Made by a program: the position numbers and the translations under genes
In this document: in pieces, positions 24,655 to 34,915 of the stretch
Position numbering within the stretch: the first letter of the stretch is position 1
How the letters are laid out: each line of letters opens with the position of its first letter
The notes under the pieces: generated by a model
Told to the model about the DNA's origin: nothing
Databases searched by the model: none
What the model saw: the letters and a program-made list of their open reading frames with translations, nothing else
NCBI RefSeq assembly: GCF_016234775.1
Contig: NZ_JACRAH010000001.1
Coordinates: 1 to 64,000, forward strand
Direction: 5' to 3'
Length of the DNA: 64,000 nt
Origin: Aquabacterium sp.
Lineage (GTDB): Bacteria > Pseudomonadota > Gammaproteobacteria > Burkholderiales > Burkholderiaceae_C

Positions 24655-25866
24655 ATGTTGACCCAGACCCATCGCGAACTTGTCAAAGGCACGGCGGCCC
24701 TGCTCAAAGAGCAAGGCGTGGCATTGACGCGTCATTTCTATGCCCGCATGTTCGAGCACAACCCCGAGCTCAAGGCCATCTTCAACCAAGGCCACCAGCA
24801 TGAGGGCAGCCAGCAGCAGGCCCTGGCCATGGCCGTGGCCGCCTACGCACAGCACATTGACAACCCCGGCGTGCTGATGCCCGTGCTGGAGTTGATCGCC
24901 AACAAGCATGTGAGCCTGGGCATCCGTGCGGAGCACTACGCCATCGTGGGGCGCCACTTGCTGGCATCCATCCGCGAGGTGCTGGGTGCGCTGGCGACGG
25001 ACGATTTGATCGAAGCCTGGGGCGCGGCTTATGGCCAGTTGGCCGATGTGCTGATCGGCATCGAAGCCAAGCTGTATGCGCAGGCCGCGCAGGTGCAGGG
25101 CGGCTGGAGCGGCTGGCGCAATTTCCGTGTCGAGCGCAAACAGGTCGAGAGCGAGGAGATCACATCCTTCTACCTGGTGCCTGCCGATGGCGGCGAGGTG
25201 CCGGGCTATCGGCCTGGGCAGTATGTGTCGGTGAAGTTGTTCGTGCCGGCGCTGGGCTACAGCCAGCCACGCCAGTACAGCTTGTCTGCGGCGCCGGGCG
25301 GGCAGGCCTTGCGTATCTCGGTCAAACGCGAAAGCGGGGACGAGGCCGCTGCGCGCCCACAAGGCATGGTGTCCAACCTGCTGCATGCGAGCGTGAAGGA
25401 GGGCGACGTGATCGAGGTGGCGCCGCCAATGGGTGACTTCGTGCTGCACCAGGACCGCGAGAGCTCGGTCGTGCTGATCAGTGCCGGCGTGGGCCTCACG
25501 CCCATGGTGTCGATGCTGGAGGAACTGGTCAAAAGCGCACCCAAGCGCGAAGTGCGCTTCATCCACGCTTGCCGACATGGTGGTGTGCACGCCTTCCGCG
25601 AGCATGTGGCCAAGGTGGCGGCGTCCAACCCGCGGGTCAAGACCAGGGTGCATTACGAGTTCCCGCGTGAAGAGGACCAGGCCCATCCACACGAGGTGGG
25701 CCGCATCGAGCTGTCACGCCTGCAGGACGTGTTGCCCAGCGGCGAGGCGGACTTTTATGTGTGTGGCCCCAAGCCCTTCATGCAGGCGCAGATGGCCGCC
25801 CTGAAGGCTTTGAAGGTGCCCGCTGAGCGCATCCACGCCGAGGTGTTTGGCACAGGCGGCGTTTGA
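24655..25866 (+). CDS. hmp: Flavohaemoglobin Hmp (nitric oxide dioxygenase)
   Basis: 403 residues. Globin domain (1-140) with proximal H85 (NKHVSLGI) and B10 Y29, the same residue numbers as in E. coli Hmp; FAD domain with RQYSLS near residue 205; NAD(P)H domain with ISAGVGLTPMVSML near 280 and FYVCGPKPFMQAQ near 370. It converts NO and O2 to nitrate and protects against NO. AAGGA lies about nine bases before the ATG. Regulated by the NsrR-like and perhaps the Fnr-type site upstream. Divergent to nrdD. Confidence 0.97.
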   Translation: MLTQTHRELVKGTAALLKEQGVALTRHFYARMFEHNPELKAIFNQGHQHEGSQQQALAMAVAAYAQHIDNPGVLMPVLELIANKHVSLGIRAEHYAIVGRHLLASIREVLGALATDDLIEAWGAAYGQLADVLIGIEAKLYAQAAQVQGGWSGWRNFRVERKQVESEEITSFYLVPADGGEVPGYRPGQYVSVKLFVPALGYSQPRQYSLSAAPGGQALRISVKRESGDEAAARPQGMVSNLLHASVKEGDVIEVAPPMGDFVLHQDRESSVVLISAGVGLTPMVSMLEELVKSAPKREVRFIHACRHGGVHAFREHVAKVAASNPRVKTRVHYEFPREEDQAHPHEVGRIELSRLQDVLPSGEADFYVCGPKPFMQAQMAALKALKVPAERIHAEVFGTGGV

Positions 25867-25890
25867 CGGGGGCGGGATGTGATGGAGAAG

Positions 25891-25911
25891 GGCACCTCAG
25901 TGCGAGGTGCC
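25891..25911. terminator. Hairpin between convergent hmp and nirN
   Basis: GGCACCTC (25891-25898) and GAGGTGCC (25904-25911) form an 8-bp stem with a 5-base loop; outer GAAG/CTTC bases extend it with one bulge. It contains the nirN stop codon and lies 24 bases after hmp. There is no good T-run, so a bidirectional terminator is only probable. Confidence 0.45.
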
Positions 25912-27582
25912 TTCCGAGCGGGTGATCTTGTTGAACACGTTGTACTTGCCCACGGGCTTGCTCATGGGCAGGCGCTTGACCTCTTTCAAGGTTGCGGCGT
26001 CGTACACGATCAGCGCGCCGTTCATTTCCCACAGGCTGGCCAGGGCATAGCGGCCATCGCGTGTGAACTCGATGTGCGCCAGGGTCTGGCCTTCGGGGGC
26101 CTTGACCTGGGCCACGGGCTCCAGCGTGGTCTTGTCGATCACGGTGAGGATGTGTTTGGCCGATGGTGACATCATCGAGTCCGTCCACAGGTAGCGAGAT
26201 TGCTCGTGGCTGCGCATAAAGAAGCCCGGGCCCGGTGTGGGGATCTGCTTGATGACCTGCCAGGTCTTCATGTCGATGACGCTGATCAGGCCTTGTTGCA
26301 GATTGGGTGTGGCCAGCATGGTTTGGCCCTTGTACTGGAAGCTGATGCCCGAGCCCAGGTGAGGCATGCCGGGCAGGGGCAAGGTGGCCACGCGCTGGCG
26401 GGCATCCAGGTTGATGACCTGGGCACTGGGTGGCTCGTCTGCGGGGCTGGAGGCGGCTGACGCGCCTGAGGCAGGGCCCGAAGCGCTGCTGGCCGCCGCA
26501 GTGGGCTTGATCGCAGCCGGGCGGCCCGCGCCGATCACGTGCTTGTAAGGCGGATCAAAGAAGAAGTCGTCCAGCGGCTGGCTCAAGGGTGTGCGGCGCA
26601 CGCCCAGGTGGCCATTCTTGGCGATGGCCTCGCCCATGCGGAAGTCGTGCACATAGCCATCGTGGATGGGCTCGGCCTTGGGGTTGTACGAGATCTCCCA
26701 CAACTCGGGCAGGTCCTTGAGCGCGACGATGAAGCTCTGGCGGGGTGCGGCGTCGTACACGGCGGACACGCGCGAGGTCTGCTTGCCGTCCAGGCTGGTG
26801 GCGGGGTAGATGCGCACGAGCTGGAGTTCGGCATCTAACAGCACGACGTTGCCGGGCAGGTAGTTGCCGGCCAGCACCCAGCGGCCGTCGCCAGAGACGG
26901 CCACATTGCGCATGTTCAGGCCGGCACGCACCTCGGCCACCACCTGCAGGGTGTAGAGGTCGTACTTGGTGATCCAGCCATCACGCGAGCCAAAGTACAC
27001 GAAGCGGCCGTCGGGTGAGAACTTGGGGCCGCCGTGCAAGGCATAGCGGCTGGCAAAGCGGTGGATGACTTCGAGCTTGTCGCCATCCACGATGGAGACG
27101 TGGTGGTCGCCACCTTCTACCACCACGAAGAGGTTGAGCGGGTCGGCCTGCCAGATTGGTTTGGCTTGGGGCTTGGCCTGGGCTTTCAGTGCGGGTGTGG
27201 TCTCGGTGCGCGAGGCGCGGATGTCTTCGTCGCGCCAGGTGGGCGCAGGCTGAACCGGGGTGTAGATCCAGCCGGCCAGCTGGGCGATCTGCTCTTCGCT
27301 CAAGGTGCTGCCAAAAGCCGGCATCTGGGTGGCAGGGCGGCCCTGGCCGATGACCTTGATGGTCTCGGCCTTGCGCAGGCGCGCCAGGCTTTCTGGCAGG
27401 AGGGCGGGGCCCATGCCGCCGGTGCGTTGCTCGCCATGGCAGCTAGCGCAATGCTGCTTGAACAGGTGGGGAGCGGGTGCAGGAGCGGGGGCTGGTGTGG
27501 GCTCGGCGGCCCGGCTCATGTCCCAGCCCATCAGGAGCATGGCGGCGGCCAGCAGCACGCGCCAGATGACGTCGGTGTTCAT
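25897..27582 (-). CDS. nirN: Dihydro-haem d1 dehydrogenase NirN
   Basis: 561 residues. Signal peptide (about 1-26), Ala/Pro spacer, c-type haem C45-A-S-C48-H49, then a cytochrome-d1-like eight-blade propeller related to NirS. NirN oxidises the last side chain to give haem d1 in the periplasm. It is longer than Pseudomonas NirN (about 490) because of an Ala/Ser/Pro-rich insertion near residues 355-400 inside the propeller. Last gene of the nir operon, 14 bases after nirJ. Confidence 0.88.
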   Translation of the reverse strand: MNTDVIWRVLLAAAMLLMGWDMSRAAEPTPAPAPAPAPHLFKQHCASCHGEQRTGGMGPALLPESLARLRKAETIKVIGQGRPATQMPAFGSTLSEEQIAQLAGWIYTPVQPAPTWRDEDIRASRTETTPALKAQAKPQAKPIWQADPLNLFVVVEGGDHHVSIVDGDKLEVIHRFASRYALHGGPKFSPDGRFVYFGSRDGWITKYDLYTLQVVAEVRAGLNMRNVAVSGDGRWVLAGNYLPGNVVLLDAELQLVRIYPATSLDGKQTSRVSAVYDAAPRQSFIVALKDLPELWEISYNPKAEPIHDGYVHDFRMGEAIAKNGHLGVRRTPLSQPLDDFFFDPPYKHVIGAGRPAAIKPTAAASSASGPASGASAASSPADEPPSAQVINLDARQRVATLPLPGMPHLGSGISFQYKGQTMLATPNLQQGLISVIDMKTWQVIKQIPTPGPGFFMRSHEQSRYLWTDSMMSPSAKHILTVIDKTTLEPVAQVKAPEGQTLAHIEFTRDGRYALASLWEMNGALIVYDAATLKEVKRLPMSKPVGKYNVFNKITRSEGTSH

Positions 27583-27595
27583 GCGCGAGCGGCTT

Positions 27596-28861
27596 TCAGG
27601 TTTCGGACGTGATGGGGATGGGCACGCGGCGGCCTTTGGGATCTCTTGCGCCTTTAGGGCTGCTGAACGGCGTCACGGCCACGCGGGTGACCGTCGCGTT
27701 GGCTTGCAGGCCGATCTCCTGGTCATCAAGGTAGCAGCCCGGGTCTTCAGCCCAGGGGTTGCCGGTGACCTGCTCGGCGCGCACACGGGTGTTGCCACCG
27801 CACAGGTCCAGGTGGACGCAGCTGGCACAGCGGCCTTGAACCGGGCGAGGCTGGGTTTTCAGGCCGGCCATCAAGGGCTCGCTGGCATCGGACCAGATTT
27901 CGGAGAAGGGGCGCTGGCGCACATTGCCCAGGCTGTGGTGCCACCACATGGTGTCTGGGTGCACGTCGCCCAGGTTGTCGATGTTGGCAATGTGCAGGCC
28001 CGAGGCATTGCCACCCCAGGCGCGCAGGCGCTCGCGCAGGGCCGGTGCCCACTGGGGCATGTGCTGGCGCAGCCAGGCCAGCATATAGGGCGCATCGGCA
28101 TCGTTGTTGCCGGTCACGTATTCCTCGTCGCGGCCCTCCAGGGCGGCCTTCCAGGCGGTGGCGAACAGCAGGTCCAGCGCGTCGCGGGTGGCGCTGAAGT
28201 GGGCGTCCTTGGCGCGGTGGATGTTGCCGCGCCCGGCGTAGTTCAGGTGCGAGAAGTAGAACTTGGCAATGCCTTCGTCGCGCATGAGTTGCAGCAGCGC
28301 GGGCAGGTCATGGGCGTTCATGGCCGTCATCGTGAAGCGCAGGCCGAGCTTGACGTCGCGGGCCTTGAGCAGGCGCAAGGCGTTCAGCGAGGCGTCAAAG
28401 GCGCCCTCCAGCCGGCGGAATTTGTCGTGCGTCTCGCGCAGGCCGTCCAGGCTGATGCCCACGTACTCGAAGCCGGCCTGGGCAATGCGCTGGGCCATGG
28501 GCTCGTCGATCAGCGTGCCGTTGGTGGACAGGGCGACATAAAAGCCCTTCTCACGTGCGCGCGCGGCGATCTCGAACAGGTCGGGCCTGAGCAAGGGCTC
28601 CCCACCGGACAGGATCAGCACGGGCACGCGGTAGCCGCGCAGGTCGTCCATGACCGAGAAAACCTCGTCGGTGCTCAACTCACCGGGGTAGTCGTGGTCG
28701 GCAGACAGGGCATAGCAGTGCTTGCAGGTGAGGTTGCAGCGGCGGGTCAGGTTCCAGATGACGACGGGCCCGGGGGGCGTGTGGCCGTGGCGCGCCAACG
28801 GGTAGCTGCCTTGTTGTTCAGCCTGAACCACTTCACGCAGGTATTGGGAGATGCGAAACAT
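27596..28861 (-). CDS. nirJ: Haem d1 biosynthesis radical SAM protein NirJ
   Basis: 421 residues from the ATG at 28861. Radical SAM cluster C42-x3-C46-x2-C49 (RRCNLTCKHCY), SGGEPLLRPD loop, and a C-terminal SPASM-like cysteine set (CASCVHLDLCGGN, CYLDD). NirJ removes propionate side chains from the haem d1 precursor. The frame extends 285 bases upstream through the nirH gene, but those residues have no family resemblance. 20 bases separate it from nirH. Confidence 0.94.
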   Translation of the reverse strand: MFRISQYLREVVQAEQQGSYPLARHGHTPPGPVVIWNLTRRCNLTCKHCYALSADHDYPGELSTDEVFSVMDDLRGYRVPVLILSGGEPLLRPDLFEIAARAREKGFYVALSTNGTLIDEPMAQRIAQAGFEYVGISLDGLRETHDKFRRLEGAFDASLNALRLLKARDVKLGLRFTMTAMNAHDLPALLQLMRDEGIAKFYFSHLNYAGRGNIHRAKDAHFSATRDALDLLFATAWKAALEGRDEEYVTGNNDADAPYMLAWLRQHMPQWAPALRERLRAWGGNASGLHIANIDNLGDVHPDTMWWHHSLGNVRQRPFSEIWSDASEPLMAGLKTQPRPVQGRCASCVHLDLCGGNTRVRAEQVTGNPWAEDPGCYLDDQEIGLQANATVTRVAVTPFSSPKGARDPKGRRVPIPITSET

Positions 28862-28881
28862 GAGGGGCTCCTGGTAGGGGC

Positions 28882-29364
28882 TCAGGCGGCTTGCAGACGC
28901 AGGCCGGTCTTTTTCAGGATGGCCGTGCTGTAGAGAATGTCGAAACCCTTGCAGGCATCGGCCAGCAGGCAATGGATGCGACCGGCTTCGCGCTCGACTT
29001 CCGCGCGGCTGTGGCCATGCACCATGGCAAACAGGTTGTAGGGCCACTCGGGCAGGGCGCGGGGGCGGCGGTAGCAGTGCGACACGGTGGGCAGGGCGCC
29101 GATCTTGGCACCGAGCTCGTCCACCAGAGCGTCGTCCACATCCCACACGGTCATGCCGTTGGCGGTGTAACCCAGCTTGTAGTGGTTGGGCACGGCCCCG
29201 ATGCGGCGAATCAGGCCTTCATCGAGCATGCCGGCCAGGCGCTCGCGCACGATGGCCTCGGGTACGCCCAATTGCGCCGCGACCTGGGCATAGGGGCGGG
29301 GCACGAGCGGCAGGCCACCTTGCGTGGCCGTGATGAGGCGGCGGTCAAAATCAGTGAGTGACAT
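28882..29364 (-). CDS. nirH: Sirohaem decarboxylase subunit NirH (Lrp/AsnC type)
   Basis: 160 residues with an N-terminal winged-helix (about 1-60) and an AsnC-like ligand domain. The VSHCYRRPRALPEWPYNLFAM stretch, with its His and Arg residues, is shared by NirD/L/G/H. These proteins decarboxylate sirohaem to didecarboxysirohaem rather than regulate genes. It overlaps nirG by 14 bases. Confidence 0.9.
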   Translation of the reverse strand: MSLTDFDRRLITATQGGLPLVPRPYAQVAAQLGVPEAIVRERLAGMLDEGLIRRIGAVPNHYKLGYTANGMTVWDVDDALVDELGAKIGALPTVSHCYRRPRALPEWPYNLFAMVHGHSRAEVEREAGRIHCLLADACKGFDILYSTAILKKTGLRLQAA

Positions 29365-29911
29365 GGGGCACCCCTTGGCTGGTCTGGCCCGCGCGTTCGC
29401 GCTTGGCCAAGGCGGCCTGGGCGCTCAGGCGCAGTTCCACGAAGAACTCGCGCTCTTTGGGGAAGGCGAACACACGCAGGCCGGTTTGGGCTTCGATTTG
29501 TTGGCAGGTCTGCCTGACCTGATCGGGTGTTTCGCCGGCGATCACGAACCACATATTGAGCTGGTGCGTGCGCCGGTAGTTGTGGGCCACGGCGGGCAGG
29601 GCGTTGACCTGCTCGGCTACGCGGTCGAAGTCGGCTTCGGGCACGGCCATGGCGGCCAGCAGGAACTGGCCACCCGCGCGCTCGATCTGGAACAGCGGCC
29701 CAAAGCGGGTGAGCAAGCCGGTGTCGAGCAGGCGCTGCAGGCGATGCAGCACTTCGTCCTCCGTCAAGCCCAGGTCGGTGCCAACGTCGGCATACGGGCG
29801 CTCGGTCAGAGGCAGGCCGCCATGCAGCCGGTCGATCAACTGGGCATCGACATGGTCCAGCCATGCGCTGGGCAGGCCGTCGAGTCGGGATGGGTCAAGC
29901 GGCTTGTTCAT
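29351..29911 (-). CDS. nirG: Sirohaem decarboxylase subunit NirG (Lrp/AsnC type)
   Basis: 186 residues from the ATG at 29911, giving an N-terminus (MNKPLDPSRLDG) like homologues; the frame runs on upstream into nirDL. HTH (about 20-75) then AsnC-like domain with AVAHNYRRTHQLNMWFVIAG. The C-terminal 20 residues are a charged tail. Overlaps both nirDL (17 bases) and nirH, so all decarboxylase subunits are translationally coupled. Confidence 0.9.
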   Translation of the reverse strand: MNKPLDPSRLDGLPSAWLDHVDAQLIDRLHGGLPLTERPYADVGTDLGLTEDEVLHRLQRLLDTGLLTRFGPLFQIERAGGQFLLAAMAVPEADFDRVAEQVNALPAVAHNYRRTHQLNMWFVIAGETPDQVRQTCQQIEAQTGLRVFAFPKEREFFVELRLSAQAALAKRERAGQTSQGVPHVTH

Positions 29912-30932
29912 GGGCGGCCTCGCTGGGTGCCGTGTTGGCAAGGGCTCGGAAGTAGCGGCCACCGGTCTGTTTGAAACGGGTGCCGCTGAACAAGGTCTTG
30001 CATGGGTACTCGCCCAACCCTGCCTGGCTGATCGCGTGTGCGATGAGGTCGTTCACGGCGGCGCGATCTTGCCCGTGCACCATGAAGTAGAGGTTGTAGG
30101 ACCAGTCGCGGTGGCGTTCGCGCCGGTAGCACAGGGTGACGCCGGGTTGCGCGGCCAGCCGGGCACCTGCGGCATCGACCAGCTCGTTGGGTACGTCCAG
30201 CACGGTCATGGCATTGGCGCTGATGCCCAGATCGTGGTGGCGCACGACCACGCCAAAGCGGCGCAGCGTGCCTTGCGCCAGCCAGCGGGTCAGGGTCTGG
30301 CGGATGCGTTCGGTGGAACAGCCCAGGGCCTCGGCCCAGGCATCGTAGGGCCGCGACATGATGGGCAGGCCTTCTTCCACCAGCGCAGCCAGGCGCTCGT
30401 CCGCCACGGCCACGGGGGTGCCGCGCTGGCGCTGTGCAGGATGGGCTTCGCCAGGGTGGGGTGACTGCCGAGTCTGGCGCAGGTCGAAGCCCAGGTCGAT
30501 GCGGTAGGGCCGCACCATGGGCAGGCGCAGTGCCTTGAGCCCGGTGGTGTCTTCCAGGTGGTTGACCTGGGCGTGCACGGTGTCGCGGTCGCGGCCGGTG
30601 ATGACGAACCACAGGTTGTAGTCGTGCTCGCGCTCGTAGTTGTGGTTGACGCCCTCAATGGCGTTGACCCGCTCGGCCACACGGGCGAGCTGGGCCTCGG
30701 GCACCGAGAGGGCGCACAACATGGCCGCGCCACCGACACCGGCGCCCCAGATGCCGCCAATGCGGCTGACGCTGCCTTCCTTGAGCAGGCGGCGGTAGGT
30801 GGCCAGGACTGTGGTTTCGTCGCTGCCGCAGCGCAGGGCCACGCCGGCAAACGGGGTCTCGGACAGGGGGAAGTCGCGCTGCCAGTCGTTGAGCAGCAAC
30901 TGATCCAGAGCGGGACGGTCGGACAGGTTCAT
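29895..30932 (-). CDS. nirDL: Fused sirohaem decarboxylase NirDL
   Basis: 345 residues with two AsnC-like halves: NirD-like (1-160, VNHNYEREHDYNLWFVITG) and NirL-like (180-330, VTLCYRRERHRDWSYNLYFMV), joined by a charged linker with HPGEAHPAQRQRG. Pseudomonas aeruginosa has separate nirD and nirL; fused forms occur in other denitrifiers and are the best-studied decarboxylase. Starts one base after the nirF stop. Confidence 0.92.
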   Translation of the reverse strand: MNLSDRPALDQLLLNDWQRDFPLSETPFAGVALRCGSDETTVLATYRRLLKEGSVSRIGGIWGAGVGGAAMLCALSVPEAQLARVAERVNAIEGVNHNYEREHDYNLWFVITGRDRDTVHAQVNHLEDTTGLKALRLPMVRPYRIDLGFDLRQTRQSPHPGEAHPAQRQRGTPVAVADERLAALVEEGLPIMSRPYDAWAEALGCSTERIRQTLTRWLAQGTLRRFGVVVRHHDLGISANAMTVLDVPNELVDAAGARLAAQPGVTLCYRRERHRDWSYNLYFMVHGQDRAAVNDLIAHAISQAGLGEYPCKTLFSGTRFKQTGGRYFRALANTAPSEAAHEQAA

Positions 30933-30933
30933 G

Positions 30934-32127
30934 TCAAAACCCCATGCGTGCTGCGCGGCTGGTGAAGAAGATGCCGCTGGGTGAAGGCAGGCTCAGCGTG
31001 CTGAGTGTCTGCAAGGTCTGTGTGTCGATGACGGACACCAGGTTGGCGTCGCGCGAGGAGATCCACACGGCCTCGCCGCGTGGCGTGAACTCCATGTGCA
31101 GCACGGCCTTGCCAGGCTCCAGGGTCTGCACGATCTGGCGCGATTGCGTGTCGATGACCTGGACGCGGTGGTAGTCGGGCACGGCAAAGTTGACCCAGAT
31201 CTGGCGGCCATCGGGGCGGGCCATCACGAACACGGGCTGGCCCGCCACGGGGATACGGCCCACTTCCTGCCAGGTATCGGTGTCCACGATCAAGACCTCG
31301 TGGCGACCGATGGCGGGCAACCAGACTTGCCGCCCGGCCACAGCCCAGCCCCGCAGGTGGGGCATCTTGTAGACAGGCAAGGGCTGCTGGCCACGGCCAT
31401 AACCTTGCAGGATGCGGCGTGCCTGGGGCTGGGGTGCCCACAGGTCGATGAGGGCGAGCCCATCTTCGCCAAACAGGCCGGCGATGTAGTAGCGCCCATT
31501 CGGTGTCACCAGCGCATCGTAAGGCTGGTGACCGACTTGCTTGAACTTCTGCACGGCCGGTTTTTGAGGCGTGCTGAGGTCGGCGATCCAGATCTGATCG
31601 GCATCGAACAGCGAGAAGATGAAGCGGTGGCCGGGCAGATCGGCCAGGCCCACCACGCGGGACAGCTTGCCGGCGTCATATTCGGCGGGAATGTCGGCCA
31701 CCAGGGCCAGGGTCTGGGCATCAAACACCTTGACGCCACCGGGCTCGTAGTTCTGTGCGGCTACCAGGCGGCCGTCTTGCGAAATCGCCCCGCCGATGCT
31801 GTTGCCGGCTTGCTGGGTGCGGGCTTCGATCTGACGGGTGAGGATGTTGAGCTTGGTGAGCGCGCCATCGCGGCCGAACACATAGGCATGGGCGCCATCG
31901 CGCGAGAACACGACCGAGGCGTGGGACAGATCACCCAGGCCCGGGATGTCACCCAACACGGTTTGCGTGCTGGTATTGACCACAGCCACAGTGCCATTGG
32001 CCCGCTCGATCACGACGCCCAGATCACCCGTTCCGATGGGGGCTGGCGTGCTGGCACAAGCCGCCAGGATGAGTGACAGGCTCAAGGTGAAGAGCAGGCT
32101 CAGGGGCAGGCGCAGGGCGTTGGTCAA
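30934..32127 (-). CDS. nirF: Haem d1 biosynthesis lipoprotein NirF
   Basis: 397 residues. N-terminal signal with lipobox LAAC (Cys at about 24), so periplasmic and membrane-attached; then a d1-type beta-propeller resembling that of NirS but without the haem c domain. Conserved HMEF and PVYKMPHLRGW segments. NirF acts late in haem d1 synthesis. Its start overlaps the nirC stop by four bases. Confidence 0.92.
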   Translation of the reverse strand: MTNALRLPLSLLFTLSLSLILAACASTPAPIGTGDLGVVIERANGTVAVVNTSTQTVLGDIPGLGDLSHASVVFSRDGAHAYVFGRDGALTKLNILTRQIEARTQQAGNSIGGAISQDGRLVAAQNYEPGGVKVFDAQTLALVADIPAEYDAGKLSRVVGLADLPGHRFIFSLFDADQIWIADLSTPQKPAVQKFKQVGHQPYDALVTPNGRYYIAGLFGEDGLALIDLWAPQPQARRILQGYGRGQQPLPVYKMPHLRGWAVAGRQVWLPAIGRHEVLIVDTDTWQEVGRIPVAGQPVFVMARPDGRQIWVNFAVPDYHRVQVIDTQSRQIVQTLEPGKAVLHMEFTPRGEAVWISSRDANLVSVIDTQTLQTLSTLSLPSPSGIFFTSRAARMGF

Positions 32128-32510
32128 GGCTGTTTCACCTCAGGAAAGCCGCGCAGGAGTTGCAGGGCAATCCAGCGGGCGTCTTGTTCATTGAGCATGC
32201 CCTGCCAGCCGGGCATCGGGGTGCCAGTGCGGCCTTGCAGGATCGTCGCGACCAGCGCAGGTACGGGGCGCTCGGCCAGGGCCTCGGGTGTCAGTGCAGG
32301 ACCAAGGCCGCCTTTGAGGCGCATGCCATGGCAAGAGCCGCAGTCTTGCCTGACGATGTGGATGAGGGCCTGTTGCCTTGCTGGCGGTGGGTCGCGGTCA
32401 GTCGCTTGAGACCACGCGCCACCAGCCAGCAGGCACAGCGCCCCCACGGTGGCTTGTCGACATGCGGCCGCCCATCCTGGTCTGAATGAGGCATGGCTGG
32501 CGGGCCGCAT
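32124..32510 (-). CDS. nirC: Cytochrome c55X NirC
   Basis: 128 residues. Signal peptide (about 1-35) then a class I haem motif C57-G-S-C60-H61 and a likely axial Met in TPMPGWQG. NirC donates or accepts electrons during haem d1 assembly and NirS maturation. 12 bases after nirM, overlapping nirF. Confidence 0.9.
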   Translation of the reverse strand: MRPASHASFRPGWAAACRQATVGALCLLAGGAWSQATDRDPPPARQQALIHIVRQDCGSCHGMRLKGGLGPALTPEALAERPVPALVATILQGRTGTPMPGWQGMLNEQDARWIALQLLRGFPEVKQP

Positions 32511-32522
32511 GATGGTTGCCGC

Positions 32523-32837
32523 TTACTGCGTTTTCAGGATCTGATCCACGGCGCCCTTGAGGTCGGCGTCGTTGATCTTCTCAGGCGCGTTAGGCGGCAT
32601 GGGGATGGGGCCCCACACGCCAGAGCCACCCTTGCGTACCTTTTCGATCAGCTTGGTGGACGCTTCCTTGTCGCCTTTGTACTTGGCAGCGATTTCTTTG
32701 AACGATGGGCCAACGATTTTCTTGTCCTTGCCGTGGCAGGCCATGCAGCCCGCCTTGGTCATGGCTTCGTCGGGTGCGGCCATGCTGCTGCCAGCGGCCA
32801 GAGCCAGGGCGCTCAGAATCAGAATGGGTTTGATCAT
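32523..32837 (-). CDS. nirM: Cytochrome c551 NirM
   Basis: 104 residues. Cleavable signal peptide (about 1-21), haem motif C31-M-A-C34-H35, and axial Met in GPIPMPPN. Small periplasmic electron donor to cytochrome cd1 nitrite reductase. It lies 22 bases after nirS. Confidence 0.92.
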   Translation of the reverse strand: MIKPILILSALALAAGSSMAAPDEAMTKAGCMACHGKDKKIVGPSFKEIAAKYKGDKEASTKLIEKVRKGGSGVWGPIPMPPNAPEKINDADLKGAVDQILKTQ

Positions 32838-32859
32838 GATGTGCTTCTTTCTGAGGTGA

Positions 32860-34845
<1,986 letters not shown>

Positions 34846-34915
34846 TCACGCACGAGCGTGCAAATGCCATGAAGGTAGGCTGACGCGCTTTGTCTCCCAA
34901 GGTCACAATTTGCGG

